Shown in pieces: positions 43,419 through 53,367 of a DNA stretch of 64,000 bases. The position numbers were made by a program, and so were the translations under genes. The notes beneath the pieces were generated by a model. That model was not told the origin of the DNA and ran no database searches. It saw nothing but the letters and a program-made list of their open reading frames with translations. The stretch comes from Croceibacterium ferulae. Its GTDB lineage: Bacteria > Pseudomonadota > Alphaproteobacteria > Sphingomonadales > Sphingomonadaceae. The stretch is taken from assembly GCF_003660445.1 (NCBI RefSeq), contig NZ_QZVQ01000007.1:62001-126000 (forward strand), read 5' to 3'. Every line of letters begins with the position of its first letter. The stretch's first letter is position 1.

Positions 43419-43979
43419 TCAGAGACGGCCGCCCGGAACCTCGACCTCGCGCCACTCGCCCGGCGCGATCCCCGCCAACGTCCAGTCGCCCACGGACCAG
43501 CGCACCAGCCGCAAAGTCGGATGGCCGATCGCCGCCGTCATGCGCCGAACCTGCCGGTTGCGCCCTTCGCGAATGGTGATGGCCAGCCAGCTGTCGGGAA
43601 TGGATTTGCGGACGCGGATCGGCGGATCGCGCGGCCACAGGGCAGGTTCGGCCATGCGGTGCACCTCGGCCGGACGGGTCGGCCCGTCCTTCAGCCGCAC
43701 GCCGGCCGCAAGCTGCAGCAGGGCGGAATCCTGCGGCTCGCCTTCGACCTGCACCCAGTAGGTCTTGCCGAGCTTGAACCGCGGATCGGCGATCCGTGCC
43801 TGCAAGTGCCCATCATCACACAGCAGCAGCAGCCCCTCGCTATCACGGTCCAGCCGCCCCGCCGGGTAGACTCCGGGAACGTCGATGAAGTCCGACAGGG
43901 TTGCGCGGGCGGCCGCGCTGCCGTCTGTGAATTGCGACAGCACGCCAAACGGCTTGTTGAACAGGATCAGACGGGCCAC
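43419..43979 (-). CDS. rluE: 23S rRNA pseudouridine synthase E
   Basis: A 186-residue RsuA/RluE-family pseudouridine synthase without an S4 domain, the hallmark of the short RluE subgroup (E. coli RluE modifies 23S U2457). Catalytic Asp in [17 protein letters not shown] near residue 44; KTYWVQVEG and [22 protein letters not shown] are family motifs. The stop lies two bases from that of the convergent JmjC gene. Confidence 0.9.
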   Translation of the reverse strand: MARLILFNKPFGVLSQFTDGSAAARATLSDFIDVPGVYPAGRLDRDSEGLLLLCDDGHLQARIADPRFKLGKTYWVQVEGEPQDSALLQLAAGVRLKDGPTRPAEVHRMAEPALWPRDPPIRVRKSIPDSWLAITIREGRNRQVRRMTAAIGHPTLRLVRWSVGDWTLAGIAPGEWREVEVPGGRL

Positions 43980-44039
43980 GGCGCTCCCCTAAAGCGCTGC
44001 AGCCCCGGCTGTCGAGCGCAACGACCCGTCCGCCCGACT

Positions 44040-45455
44040 CTAGCGCGTCGTCGCCGGCAGCCCCAGTGCGTCGCGCATGATGTAGAACAGGTCGGTCTGG
44101 TCGATCAGGCCGCTGACATTGGCCGCCTGTGGGCCGTAGGCGGCAATGCGCAACTGCGTGCCGGTATGGGCCTGGGAGCCATCCTCCGCTGTGGCGTAAT
44201 TCACCGTCATGACCGCATCATCATGCGTGATCAGCGACCGGGTCAGGCCGGGGGAGCGGGTATCATTGCCGACGATCTGGCTGGTATGCGCATGATCGGC
44301 GGTAACGATCACCAGCGTGTCGCCCTGCTCTCGCGCGAAGTTCAGTGCGACCTGCACCGCTTCGTCCAGGTCGACGGTCTCGCCGATCTGGCCGCACGGG
44401 TTCGCGGCGTGATCCTGCTTGTCGATGGAGGCACCCTCCACCTGCAGGAAGAAACCGGCGGGGTTGGCGCGCAGCAGCGCGATCGCCTTGGCGGTCATTC
44501 CGGCCAGGGTCGGGATGTCGGCGGTACGCTGCGCATTGGCCGCGCAACGCAGCGGGGCTTCGTCCAGATTGGCATGGTGCGCCGCCTTCGGACCGGTCCA
44601 GCGCACCGGCATGTGGCTGGGGGCGAACAGGCCGATCAGCGGACGGTCGGCATCGGCCCCATCTACCGCTTCCAGTTCAGCAGCGTTGCGCACCACATGG
44701 TAGCCCCGATCTGCAGCCTGCACGAACAGGGTCTTGCCCTGCCACTCACCAGCTTTTGCCACCTCCTCGAAAGTGCGGGCACCGCCGCCCAGCACCAGAT
44801 CGGGCCGCAGTTCCAGCATCTGTTCGACGATGGAGCCTGCGCCTCCATTCTCCAGCGCATTGCCTGGGCACGTCTCGCTGGTCGCTACCGGGCCGTAGCA
44901 GCGCCGGCTGGTGACATGCGCCAGCAGCGCAGCGGGCGTGGCATCCTCGATCTCCGCAGTGGAGACGTTGCCGGTGGCCAGGCCCGCCGCCTTGGCCAGC
45001 TCCAGGATGGTGGGATGAGCAGCCTCGTGGATGTCGACCCCGATCGCGCCGTTATAGCTCTTGACCCCGATGGCCCACGCGGTCGCGCTCGCGGCCGAGT
45101 CCGTCACATAGTCGGGCTTGCCGTCATCCTTGTTGAGCGAATAGTGCGTGTAATGTCCGGTGATCGGCAGCGCGTCGATACCGGGGAAATAGCCTCCCGC
45201 ACCCATCGCGTAATTGCGCGCCAGGGTGATCTCGGAATCCCCCATGCCGTCACCAATCAGCAGGATGACGTTGCGGGGCCGCGCCCCGTCGATCAGCTGG
45301 CGGAACTGGTCCGTCCGGTCGCCGCCAATGCGGCGCGCGCCGCCCGGTTCGGCCAGATCGCCGCCCGCGGCGCGCGACAGGTCTGGTTCCGCTTCCTGCG
45401 CCAGAACAGGGGTGGCGAGCAGGACGGTGGCGAGCAGCAGTGGGCGAAGCAGCAT
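44040..45455 (-). CDS. phoA: Alkaline phosphatase, PhoA type
   Basis: Exported zinc/magnesium phosphomonoesterase of 471 residues. A signal peptide (1-20, cut after LAQ) leads; metal and catalytic motifs are [13 protein letters not shown] near 63, the nucleophile Ser120 in [22 protein letters not shown], and VTADHAHT. Its length and layout match E. coli PhoA. AAAGG lies before ATG 45455; the longer open frame upstream belongs to the intergenic and TonB-receptor DNA. It follows a TonB-dependent receptor gene on the same strand with a hairpin between. Confidence 0.9.
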   Translation of the reverse strand: MLLRPLLLATVLLATPVLAQEAEPDLSRAAGGDLAEPGGARRIGGDRTDQFRQLIDGARPRNVILLIGDGMGDSEITLARNYAMGAGGYFPGIDALPITGHYTHYSLNKDDGKPDYVTDSAASATAWAIGVKSYNGAIGVDIHEAAHPTILELAKAAGLATGNVSTAEIEDATPAALLAHVTSRRCYGPVATSETCPGNALENGGAGSIVEQMLELRPDLVLGGGARTFEEVAKAGEWQGKTLFVQAADRGYHVVRNAAELEAVDGADADRPLIGLFAPSHMPVRWTGPKAAHHANLDEAPLRCAANAQRTADIPTLAGMTAKAIALLRANPAGFFLQVEGASIDKQDHAANPCGQIGETVDLDEAVQVALNFAREQGDTLVIVTADHAHTSQIVGNDTRSPGLTRSLITHDDAVMTVNYATAEDGSQAHTGTQLRIAAYGPQAANVSGLIDQTDLFYIMRDALGLPATTR

Positions 45456-45531
45456 GGCGGGCCTTTCAGCAGGCAAAGGTGTCGTCCCGTTCGGAACAGA
45501 TCGTTGGCGATAGCAAGAAGAGCGGCAGCGG

Positions 45532-45557
45532 CGGGCCTGACGTTGCGGCCAGGCCCG
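45532..45557 (-). terminator. Hairpin after the TonB-receptor gene
   Basis: An 8-bp perfect stem CGGGCCTG/CAGGCCCG with a 10-base loop lies in the 118 bases between the receptor stop and the phoA start. No T-run follows on the minus strand, so it may attenuate instead of ending transcription. Confidence 0.4.
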
Positions 45558-45573
45558 ATCCGAGCCGCCACGG

Positions 45574-48357
45574 TCAGAACTGGGCGCGCACTCCCAGGCT
45601 GTACCGTGCACCGGAGAATTCATACATCGTGGGGAAGGACGGATCCATCGTATAGCCGGTTGTCGCCTCCTCCGTCACGTTGATGCCCTGCAGTTCCACC
45701 CGGAAGTTCGGAGTCACCTGATAACTGGCGGCGATGTCCACCTGGCCGTAAGCGTCACGATAGACCGGGTAATTGTTGTTCTGGATGTATTCCACATACT
45801 CGCTCTTGCGGTTGTAGGACGCGCGCGCCGCGAACGGACCCTTGTCCCAGTACAGCGTCACATTGTACGTGTTGTCGGCCAGGCCGATTGGCGAAGTGTC
45901 GATGCCGAGGTCGGATTCATCAGTCAGCGAACTGTCGAGCACCGTGTAGTTGGCGTTGAGGCCGAACCCGTCCAGCGCGGGCACGAACATGCTGAACGGC
46001 AGCACCGCGGCGAGCTCGATGCCCTTCACTGTGAACGAACCGTCGGCGTTGACCGGCTGGTACACCTCGAAGTCGTAGACGCCGTCGATCGTGCCGTTCG
46101 CATTGTACTTGGTCACGTTCGGCACGGTGCCGGTCAGCTGGTTCGTGATGACGCCCTTGATCTTCTTCCAGAAGTAGGACGCGGACAGCAGCCCGCCGCC
46201 CGGGAGGTAATATTCCAGTCCGGCCTCCCACTGGTCTGCAAAGGTCGGCTCGAGCGCCGGGTTCCCATCCGAGAAGCGGAACGAATTCCAGCTCGCCGTC
46301 CGCTTGTAGGCGAGATCGGTCAGCGCCGGACGGATCAGCGTCTGCGAGGCGGCCGCGCGCAGCAGCAGGTCGGGCAGCAGCTCCGCATGGGCATTCACCG
46401 ACGGCAGGAACTTGTCGTAGCTGCCATCGCTGGAGATCGGCTCGGGCGTATAGCCGGTGGTGCCATCCGGGTTCTGCACCTGATGGAAGCCCTCGGAGTC
46501 GACGCTGGTGCTGACGTAGCGCACGCCGCCATTGACGAAGACCGGCACACTGCCGAAGTCCCACGCCAGATCGGCCATCGCCCAGGCAGCCCAGCTGTCT
46601 TCCTGCACCTTGTAGTATTGCGCATCGTCGAACGGCGTCTCGAACCCGTCCGGGCGGAAAAAGTCGCGGGCATAGCTGTTGGACACCTGCGCCCAGTCCA
46701 GGTCGCGCGCCTGATAGGACTTGCCGCCAGTGATGGCGGTGACATTTTCCAGCGGGCTGTCGGCCAGTGTGCGGGTGTTCACATAGGCGGTGCTGCCGCG
46801 GGTCGGCCCCTGCAGCTTCTCTTCCCCATAATGGCGTTCGTTGGTCTTGCTGGTGTAGCGCACGCCCAGATTGATGCGGTCCAGCACGCCGTCAAAGAAG
46901 CGGGAGACATCCGCCTGCGCGGCGTACTTGTCGTCCTGGATCCGCTCCCGCGTGGTCTCGTATGCCTCGAACAGGTAGCTGCCGGGTGCATTGTACATGT
47001 CGATCGTGTTCGGATCGTCGCTGGGAATCGTCTCGCCACCATTGGCGGTGTAGCGGGTGCGCGACGGGGCGTAGGCGACATGCTTCAGGTTGGAGAAGTC
47101 GATCGACTTTTCCGCCCCGGAATAGCCGCCAAGCACGTTGATGGCCCAGCGTCCCGGCGTCCAGTTCAGCTCGCCCCCGAACTGCTTGTAGTCGGTACGG
47201 TTCAGATATTCCTTGCTGAGAAATTCGTGCTGCGTGCGGGTATAGGACACGTCGCGGAGCACCACGATGCCGTCCTTGGCCAGCGTCGTGTCGTCGTAAT
47301 CGTGGATGACCCCCAGCGTGGAGGTGCTGGACGCCGAGTAGCCCGCAGCGTCATATTCATCCACATCGGTGTCGTAGGACCCGACAAAGCCGTCGAAGCT
47401 GAGGCTGAAGTCATTGCCCGGCTTGTACTGGACAGAGCCCGACAGGCCGTAGCGTTCCTGATCGTCGAAGAAGACGCGGTCGCCCACCTTGTCGAGGAAC
47501 ACGACGCGGTTCACCTCGTCGTGATCTTTAACATCGTCGAACACGATCCCCGCGTCCCGTTCCAGCACCGCAAGCGCCTGCGTAGTCTGGGCATTGCCGC
47601 GATCGGTCCAGCGGGAGATCGGGCGGAAATTGATGCCGGAATTGCTGTCCGTGCGGTTCGTGCGCTGCTGGCTGGCGAAGGAGACCAGCACGCCGAAATC
47701 GCCAACGGTGTCGCTCGCCAGCACGCTGAACAGCGGATCGACCTTTTCCGAAATGGTATTGTAGGCCCCTTCAAGCGAGCCCACCACCCGCAGACCCGGA
47801 TTGTCGAACGGGCGCGCGGTGCTGATCGCGACGGAGCCGGCAATGCCGCCCTCCTCGTCAGAGGCGACGGGCGACTTGTGCACGGTGACCGTCTGGATCA
47901 GTTCGGATGCAAAGATGTCGAACTCGACATCGCGACCCCCGCTGCCCGATGCGGTCGCCAGCTTGTTGATGGATACGAAGGTGTATTCGGATGGCAGCCC
48001 GCGCACATTGACGCGCGTGCCCAGGCCGCGGTCCCGCTCAATGGTAACACCCGGCAGGCGCTGCAGGGCTTCGGAGAGGTTCTGTTCCGGGAAGTCCGAA
48101 ATGTCAGTGGCGACGATGCTATCAGAAAAGCCGATCGTATTCCGCTTGATGTCGATCGCTTCCAGCAAGCTGCCCTGATAGCCGGTGACGATGATCGCGT
48201 TGTCGTCGGTACCGGCGCTTTCACCTTCCGCTTGCACCTGGTTCGCGTCGGCGGCCGAAACATCCTGCTGCGCCGATGCCGGCAGCGTAGTGGCGACGAG
48301 CAGAGCGCTGCCCGCCAGCAGGCGCGCCATCGCGCCGCGGCTGTTCGAAGATGTCAT
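45574..48357 (-). CDS. TonB-dependent receptor, Xanthomonas/Caulobacter subfamily
   Basis: A 927-residue outer-membrane receptor. Signal peptide to about residue 30 (LPASAQQ), TonB-box-like [18 protein letters not shown], then a plug with the subfamily's [23 protein letters not shown] and [13 protein letters not shown], and a barrel ending [10 protein letters not shown]. In this subfamily receptors are often next to the enzymes that process their ligand. Here the next gene is an alkaline phosphatase, so an organophosphate ligand is a reasonable guess. Upstream lies a TTGTGCAGTGCAGCA box. Confidence 0.92.
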   Translation of the reverse strand: MTSSNSRGAMARLLAGSALLVATTLPASAQQDVSAADANQVQAEGESAGTDDNAIIVTGYQGSLLEAIDIKRNTIGFSDSIVATDISDFPEQNLSEALQRLPGVTIERDRGLGTRVNVRGLPSEYTFVSINKLATASGSGGRDVEFDIFASELIQTVTVHKSPVASDEEGGIAGSVAISTARPFDNPGLRVVGSLEGAYNTISEKVDPLFSVLASDTVGDFGVLVSFASQQRTNRTDSNSGINFRPISRWTDRGNAQTTQALAVLERDAGIVFDDVKDHDEVNRVVFLDKVGDRVFFDDQERYGLSGSVQYKPGNDFSLSFDGFVGSYDTDVDEYDAAGYSASSTSTLGVIHDYDDTTLAKDGIVVLRDVSYTRTQHEFLSKEYLNRTDYKQFGGELNWTPGRWAINVLGGYSGAEKSIDFSNLKHVAYAPSRTRYTANGGETIPSDDPNTIDMYNAPGSYLFEAYETTRERIQDDKYAAQADVSRFFDGVLDRINLGVRYTSKTNERHYGEEKLQGPTRGSTAYVNTRTLADSPLENVTAITGGKSYQARDLDWAQVSNSYARDFFRPDGFETPFDDAQYYKVQEDSWAAWAMADLAWDFGSVPVFVNGGVRYVSTSVDSEGFHQVQNPDGTTGYTPEPISSDGSYDKFLPSVNAHAELLPDLLLRAAASQTLIRPALTDLAYKRTASWNSFRFSDGNPALEPTFADQWEAGLEYYLPGGGLLSASYFWKKIKGVITNQLTGTVPNVTKYNANGTIDGVYDFEVYQPVNADGSFTVKGIELAAVLPFSMFVPALDGFGLNANYTVLDSSLTDESDLGIDTSPIGLADNTYNVTLYWDKGPFAARASYNRKSEYVEYIQNNNYPVYRDAYGQVDIAASYQVTPNFRVELQGINVTEEATTGYTMDPSFPTMYEFSGARYSLGVRAQF

Positions 48358-48466
48358 GACTTGCGTGTCCCTGCCCTGTTACCGGGCCGCACCATGGCTG
48401 GGCGGCCGCTTGACCCCGTGTGGCCACGCCCGCTGGGACAGAATTGTTACCTGCAGATTACGAAAG

Positions 48467-48481
48467 TTGTGCAGTGCAGCA
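48467..48481. promoter_or_regulatory. TGC-rich box TTGTGCAGTGCAGCA between divergent genes
   Basis: Lies 110 bases upstream of the TonB-receptor start and 50 bases upstream of the HNH gene. Its first 12 bases are identical to the left arm of the repeat at 36768-36779. A shared regulator, possibly PhaR-like, is inferred. Confidence 0.4.
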
Positions 48482-48530
48482 CGGTATCGCCGTTCAGAAG
48501 ATCAGGCGGCGATGGATTGGCAGCGTGGCA

Positions 48531-48929
48531 ATGCCGCGCGCGCAACCTATACAGGCTGCGGAAACACCTCCGTTCAAGGCAAGCACTTTGGCCCGCAAGC
48601 ACCCCAAGCATGGTTCCTACGAAGACCTTCCTACGGCAGAAGACGACACCCCGGCGCCCGCGGTACCCTGCTGGCTGTGCGGGCGGCCCACCGGCGAAAC
48701 GATCGTATGGCACCATCCCGTTCCCAAGAGCCGGGGCGGGCGCGATGTCGTGCCGATGCATCCAATCTGCCAGCAGACGCTGACCGTGAACTTCACCAAT
48801 TCCGAACTGCAGCGCCATGGTCTGGATGTGGAAGGGCTGCTGGCCAATCCCGCGGTGCGCAAGTTCGTCGACTGGGTAGCGAACAAGGATCCGGATTTCA
48901 CCGCCACCATCTCCAAGAAGAAGCGCTGA
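48531..48929 (+). CDS. HNH endonuclease
   Basis: A 132-residue protein whose core is an HNH nuclease: a CWLCGRP zinc knuckle near residue 52, TIVWHHPVPKSRGGRDVV carrying the catalytic His pair, and MHPICQQTLTVNFTNSEL completing the second zinc site and the final His/Asn. N-terminal residues before 40 are basic and probably disordered. Family members range from restriction-like nucleases to housekeeping ones. The stop overlaps the start of the GreA/GreB-like gene (TGATG). The ATG at 48531 is the best start but lacks a strong ribosome-binding site. Confidence 0.8.
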   Translation: MPRAQPIQAAETPPFKASTLARKHPKHGSYEDLPTAEDDTPAPAVPCWLCGRPTGETIVWHHPVPKSRGGRDVVPMHPICQQTLTVNFTNSELQRHGLDVEGLLANPAVRKFVDWVANKDPDFTATISKKKR

Positions 48930-49396
48930 TGAGCGTGGCATTCCGTCGCGAGAGCGACGAGGAGCATCTGGAGCCGAAGTTCGAATTGCCGATCCCCGCC
49001 GGCCCGAACCTGGTCACCGCGCGCGGTCTCGCCCTGATCGTGGAGCGGATCGCGGCTCTGGAGACCGCCATTGCGCAGGCGGCAGAACCGGCAGCGGTCA
49101 CCGCCTTGCAGCGCGACCTGCGCTACTGGCAGACCCGGCAGGTCACGGCAGTGCTGGCGCCCGTTCCGTCGGGCGAGAAGGTCGAGTTCGGGACGGTGGT
49201 TCGCTTTGCCCTGAACGACAAGCCACGCACGCTGCGGATCGTTGGCGATGACGAGGCCGACCCGGCCGCGGGCCTGATCTCGTTCAACGCCCCGTTAAGC
49301 CGCGCGATGCTGGGGGCGCAGGTGGGGGATTGGCTGCCCTTCGGTCAGGCTGAAGATGCACTGGAGATCCTGGGCGTGGAGGTCGCCGGCCCTTAA
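48929..49396 (+). CDS. GreA/GreB-family protein
   Basis: A 155-residue protein. Residues about 30-75 resemble the Gre N-terminal coiled coil in shortened form (LVTARGLALIVERIAALE, ALQRDLRYWQTRQVTAVL). The C-terminal half is the FKBP-like Gre domain (VEFGTVVRFALNDKPRTLRIVGDDEADPAAGLISF, SRAMLGAQVGDWLPF). Gre factors rescue backtracked RNA polymerase, but the acidic tip residues of true GreA/GreB are not obvious, so this may be a paralogue that occupies the secondary channel without cleavage. Co-translated with the HNH gene. Confidence 0.8.
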   Translation: MSVAFRRESDEEHLEPKFELPIPAGPNLVTARGLALIVERIAALETAIAQAAEPAAVTALQRDLRYWQTRQVTAVLAPVPSGEKVEFGTVVRFALNDKPRTLRIVGDDEADPAAGLISFNAPLSRAMLGAQVGDWLPFGQAEDALEILGVEVAGP

Positions 49397-49424
49397 GCCA
49401 CCTGGGGCTGCGGACCTCGATCCA

Positions 49425-50294
49425 TTACCGGGGCAGCAGGCCTGGTACCTCGAGCAGAAGCTCGCGCGCGAGGAAGCCCACCGGTGCGATCTTTGCGGCG
49501 CAGGCATGCCCAGCCTCGCCATGCAGCCACACGCCCCAGGCCGTGGCCAACAGGGGGTCGGCCCCGCGCGCCAGCAACCCGCCGATCATACCCGCCAGCA
49601 CATCGCCGGAACCCGCAGTCGCCAGGCCGGAGCAGTCGCTGCGGTAATGCATCAATGTGCCATCGGGCGTCGCGATCACCGTGTCCGGTCCCTTCAGCGC
49701 CACCACGGCGCCGAACCGCGCCGCTACCTCGATCGCGATCGGGGTGCCGTCCGCAACGACCTCCTCCTCGCTCCGGCCGGACAGCGCCGCCATTTCGCCA
49801 GCGTGCGGCGTCAGCACCAGCCGCCCGGTATAGCCGTTCAGCTGATCGCAGAGCGTCCTGGCGCAGGCTACGCCCGCTGCATCGAGCACGAGGGCGGTTC
49901 CGGGCGCAGGCGACCGGCCGAGTGTTTCGATCAGCCGTGCCGCCGCGTCCTTGTCCGCCATGCCGGAACCCAGCACAACAGCGTTATGCACGGCCGCCTG
50001 CTGCACCAGCAGGTCCGATGGCCCCGGTGTCAGCTCCCCGTCCTGCTCCGGCAGGCCGATGATGCCCGCTTCCGGGAAGGCCATGCCCAGCAGCGCCACA
50101 TGCGACTGCAGCGTGGCGATCCGCACGCGCCCGGCACCCACCCGCAGCGCCGCTTCGCCGGTTAGGCGGATGGCCCCGGGCAGGCGTTGCGCACCACCGA
50201 TCACCAGCACACGGCCGCGGCTCTTCTTGGTGCTGTCGTCCTGAACCGGCGGGAGCGGATTGGCCGCCCGCCAGGCGGCGTCGATCTCGATCAT
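49425..50294 (-). CDS. nnrD: ADP/ATP-dependent NAD(P)H-hydrate dehydratase
   Basis: A 289-residue ribokinase-like carbohydrate-kinase-fold enzyme that repairs hydrated NAD(P)H. Motifs: RVLVIGGAQRLPGAIRLTGEAALRVGAG near residue 30, VLTPHAGEMAAL near 165, VVALKGPDTVIATPDG, and the ATP-site GSGDVLAGMIGGLLARG near 240. Only the dehydratase domain is present; the epimerase (NnrE) part must be encoded elsewhere. The ATG at 50294 overlaps the histidine-phosphatase stop (ATGA), which rules out the longer frame. Confidence 0.88.
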   Translation of the reverse strand: MIEIDAAWRAANPLPPVQDDSTKKSRGRVLVIGGAQRLPGAIRLTGEAALRVGAGRVRIATLQSHVALLGMAFPEAGIIGLPEQDGELTPGPSDLLVQQAAVHNAVVLGSGMADKDAAARLIETLGRSPAPGTALVLDAAGVACARTLCDQLNGYTGRLVLTPHAGEMAALSGRSEEEVVADGTPIAIEVAARFGAVVALKGPDTVIATPDGTLMHYRSDCSGLATAGSGDVLAGMIGGLLARGADPLLATAWGVWLHGEAGHACAAKIAPVGFLARELLLEVPGLLPR

Positions 50295-51052
50295 GCCGGG
50301 GGCAACCGGCGGCGTGGTTCGGCCGTGGGCAGCCCTTCCTCTCCGGCGAGCGCGGGGATAACGTTGAAGCAGGTCAGCGCCATGCGGCCATCCGGTCCCC
50401 CGGCGGGATCGAAGCGGTATTCGGTGATCGCGCAATTGCCGATATTGCCCGCCCGATCGATGGCGAGGATCGCCTCTTCATCCATGCCTTCGAGGATGTA
50501 GCGCAGGCAGAGCACGACCACCTGATGCGCGAAGATCATCACCGGGCGCCCGGCATGGTGCAGCCCGACCGTGTCCATGAAGGAGCGCAGCCGAAGGATC
50601 ACGTCGCACCAGCTCTCCCCCCCGGGCGGCCGGTGGTAGAACTTGCCCAGGCTGCGGCGAAGCTCCGCCTGTTGTGGTTCGTGCCGTGCGATGCCCACGG
50701 TGGTCAGCCCGTCGAGGGTGCCGAACTCCTTCTCGCGAAGCCGCTCGTCGATACAGATCGCTTCATCCGGGTCGAAGCCGCCCGCCTCCCGGAACAGCCG
50801 CGCCGTGTCGAGTGCGCGCAGATAGGGGGACGTGAACAGCACCTCCGGGCGTTCGCCGGCCGGACGGCCCGCGAACTGGCGACCGAGGGCGGCGGCCTGG
50901 TCGCGACCGTTGGCCGAAAGCGGCACGTCCATGTCACGCAGGGTAAGCTCGATCCGCTCGGCGCCCCCGGCATAGGCCGCGGCACGTGCGACATTCCCGG
51001 CGCTTTCGCCATGCCGGATGATCCACAGGCGGGAGGGCCACGATCTGGTCAT
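50291..51052 (-). CDS. Histidine phosphatase family protein
   Basis: A 253-residue phosphoglycerate-mutase-fold protein. The phosphorylated His is in IIRHGESAGN near residue 13, the second Arg/His pairs are in TSPYLRALDTARLF and FAHQVVVLCLR, and the acid is in REKEFGTLDG. It most likely is a phosphatase, not a glycolytic mutase, and its substrate is unknown. It sits between pncB and nnrD and overlaps nnrD, so it may act in NAD-related phosphate metabolism; that is inference. Confidence 0.85.
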   Translation of the reverse strand: MTRSWPSRLWIIRHGESAGNVARAAAYAGGAERIELTLRDMDVPLSANGRDQAAALGRQFAGRPAGERPEVLFTSPYLRALDTARLFREAGGFDPDEAICIDERLREKEFGTLDGLTTVGIARHEPQQAELRRSLGKFYHRPPGGESWCDVILRLRSFMDTVGLHHAGRPVMIFAHQVVVLCLRYILEGMDEEAILAIDRAGNIGNCAITEYRFDPAGGPDGRMALTCFNVIPALAGEEGLPTAEPRRRLPPA

Positions 51053-51155
51053 GAGGCATTCCGCCGGCAGCGGGCGATTATCGAGCGTCCGGTCATCGCT
51101 GTTGAACGATAAAGGCCGGCCATGGTTGCCGTCGACTGCGATCAGCTGGCGGAAA

Positions 51156-52460
51156 TCACACGATCGGGATCTGTTGCCTGTGTCCTGCCCGCCCGAATAT
51201 CCGCAGGTAACGCTCGATCTCGTCAGGAGCGCCGGTGGCCTTCAGGGGATTGTCGGACAGCTTCACCGCCGGGCGTCCGTTGGCGCAGGTCACCTTGGCC
51301 ACCAGCGAGATCGGTTCAAGATCGAGGCTTCCCGCAGGATCGCAGTCGCGAAAGTCGTTCGTGAGATTGGTACCCCAGCCGAAGCTCATCCGCACCCGGC
51401 CTTGGAAATGGCGGTAGGTCGCCTCGATACTGTCCACATCCATTCCATCGGAAAAGATCAGCAGCTTGGTGGCAGGATCACGGCCGTGCATCTTCCACCA
51501 GTCGATGATCTGCTCCCCGCCCTGGATCGGCGGCATGGAATCGGGACGGAAACCGGTCCAGTCGGCGAGCCAGTCCGGCGCATCGCGGAGAAAGGCGGCG
51601 GTGCCGAACGCGTCGGGAAGCGCGATCAGCAGGTTGCCGTCATAATGCGCCTTCCACTCCTCCAGCACCCGATAGGGCGCTGCCGCCACGCCTGCATCGT
51701 CATCGGCGAGCGCCGCGAAGACCATCGGCAGCTCGTGCGCGTTGGTACCGATCGCCTCCAGGTCGTTGTCCATCGCCAGCAACACGTTGGAACTGCCGAT
51801 GAAGCGGGTGTCCAGCCCTTCCCGCAACGCCTCGACGCACCAGCGTTGCCACAGGAAGCTGTGACGGCGGCGGGTTCCGAAATCGGAGATGACGAGGTCG
51901 GGCAAATGGCGGAGCCGCTCGACCTTGTGCCACAGCTTGGCCTTGGCACGGGCATAGAGCACGTCCAGCTCGAAGCGCCCCCTGCCCCGCAACGCGGCAC
52001 GGGAACGCAGCTCGCTGATGATCGCCAGCGCCGGAATTTCCCACATCGTGGTGTGCGTCCACGGACCGTGGAAGGTCAGTTCGAACTGCCCGTCGACCTT
52101 GCGCAGGTGGTATTCCGGCAACTGGAAGTCAGCGAGCCAGTCGATGAACTCGGGCGCGAACATGCGTCGCTTGCCGTAAAAGTTGTTGCCGGCCAGCCAG
52201 ATCAGCTCCTTCTTGGAGAAGCGGACTGTCCGCGCATGGTCGAGCTGCTCGCGCAACTCCGTCTCGTCGATGATCTCCGCCAGCCGGACGGAGGTACTGC
52301 GGTTGATCAGCGAAAAGGTCGCCTGCACGTCCGGGTGCACATGGCGGATCAGCTGCAGCATCAGCAGCTTGTAGAAATCCGTATCGAGCAGGCTCCGCAC
52401 GATCGGGTCGAGCCGCCAGCCATGGTCATAGACGCGGGTGGCAACATCGGTGACAGGCAC
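51156..52460 (-). CDS. pncB: Nicotinate phosphoribosyltransferase
   Basis: A 434-residue enzyme that joins nicotinate to PRPP with ATP in NAD salvage. Diagnostic segments: [13 protein letters not shown] near residue 27, the [18 protein letters not shown] active-site region, [27 protein letters not shown], and [11 protein letters not shown] with [13 protein letters not shown] at 52460 has GAGAGGGA six bases upstream; the TTG at 52466 directly abuts that site and is less likely. The usual ribosylation partner nadE is also in the window, 42 kb away. Confidence 0.93.
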   Translation of the reverse strand: MPVTDVATRVYDHGWRLDPIVRSLLDTDFYKLLMLQLIRHVHPDVQATFSLINRSTSVRLAEIIDETELREQLDHARTVRFSKKELIWLAGNNFYGKRRMFAPEFIDWLADFQLPEYHLRKVDGQFELTFHGPWTHTTMWEIPALAIISELRSRAALRGRGRFELDVLYARAKAKLWHKVERLRHLPDLVISDFGTRRRHSFLWQRWCVEALREGLDTRFIGSSNVLLAMDNDLEAIGTNAHELPMVFAALADDDAGVAAAPYRVLEEWKAHYDGNLLIALPDAFGTAAFLRDAPDWLADWTGFRPDSMPPIQGGEQIIDWWKMHGRDPATKLLIFSDGMDVDSIEATYRHFQGRVRMSFGWGTNLTNDFRDCDPAGSLDLEPISLVAKVTCANGRPAVKLSDNPLKATGAPDEIERYLRIFGRAGHRQQIPIV

Positions 52461-52509
52461 GGGCAATCCCTCTCGGCCAGGAAGTCAGCGGGGCGGCGGC
52501 CCCGGGCGC

Positions 52510-53367
52510 TTAGTCCAGAAACCCGACCTGCCGCAGCCACGCTTCGCACAGCACGGGCCAGACCGCCACCGGCAGCCCATGCGTGTCGAGCGCGAAGCCG
52601 TGCGGTGCATCGGCGAACACATGCAGTTCGGCGCTGGCGCCCTTCCGCTCCCACGCGGCATGCAGCCGCCGGGCATTCTCGACCGGCACCACCGGATCGT
52701 TGCCGGCATAGGTGATGAAGCAAGGGGGCGGGTCGTCCCGCAACTGCGCATCAGGCTGCAGCCGGTCATACATCGCCTGCTTTTCCGCCGGCGGCAGCGG
52801 CGGCTTGTCGGCGATGATCGTGCGGCCCACCGCGTTGGTGGAGATGGGCGCATAGCCGATCACCAGCAGGTCGGGCCTCGTCCCGATCTCCGGATGGCTA
52901 CCGGATCGTTCGCTCCATTCTGGCGGGTACTCGGCCGCCAGGCAGGCGGCGAGGTGCCCGCCGGAGGACAGGCCGACGACTCCCAGCCCCTGCTCCGCCC
53001 GTCCACCCGCGCGGATCAGCCGCATGGCCTGCCGCGCATCGTCCAGCGGGGCGGCAGGTCCATGCTCCGAGTTCGGAAACCGGTGGATCAGGACATAGGC
53101 GTGATAGCCCAGACCGGTCAGCCAGCGGGCGACCTGCACCCCCTCACGCCCGGCCATCAGCGCGGTATAGCCACCGCCGCCCAGCACCAGCATGGCCCGG
53201 CCGTTCGGCTGCGTGGGCGCAAATCCCAGCAACACCGGCTCCACCACGGCCTGCACCACAGCCTGTTCCGGCGCTGCGGCATCATCCTGCAGGGTGAAGG
53301 CGCCGAACACCGACGCCCCCCGCCAGACGGGCCAGGCCGTATCGGCACCCAGCACCGGGCCCGTCAC
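52510..53367 (-). CDS. Alpha/beta hydrolase, acetyl-esterase type
   Basis: A 285-residue esterase-like protein of the acetyl xylan esterase/HSL group. The oxyanion loop is AMLVLGGGGYTALM; the nucleophile is in VVGLSSGGHLAACLAAEYP; the acid is in YAGNDPVVPVENARRLH and the His in DAPHGFAL. No signal peptide. GTG at 53367 overlaps the stop of the MurA-like gene by four bases (GTGA), so the pair are probably co-translated. A role in removing acyl groups from a sugar substrate is possible but unproven. Confidence 0.8.
   Translation of the reverse strand: MTGPVLGADTAWPVWRGASVFGAFTLQDDAAAPEQAVVQAVVEPVLLGFAPTQPNGRAMLVLGGGGYTALMAGREGVQVARWLTGLGYHAYVLIHRFPNSEHGPAAPLDDARQAMRLIRAGGRAEQGLGVVGLSSGGHLAACLAAEYPPEWSERSGSHPEIGTRPDLLVIGYAPISTNAVGRTIIADKPPLPPAEKQAMYDRLQPDAQLRDDPPPCFITYAGNDPVVPVENARRLHAAWERKGASAELHVFADAPHGFALDTHGLPVAVWPVLCEAWLRQVGFLD

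Noticed and set aside
46387-48783. A 798-residue plus-strand protein
   Set aside because: Antisense to the TonB receptor; the receptor frame has clear plug and barrel motifs throughout.
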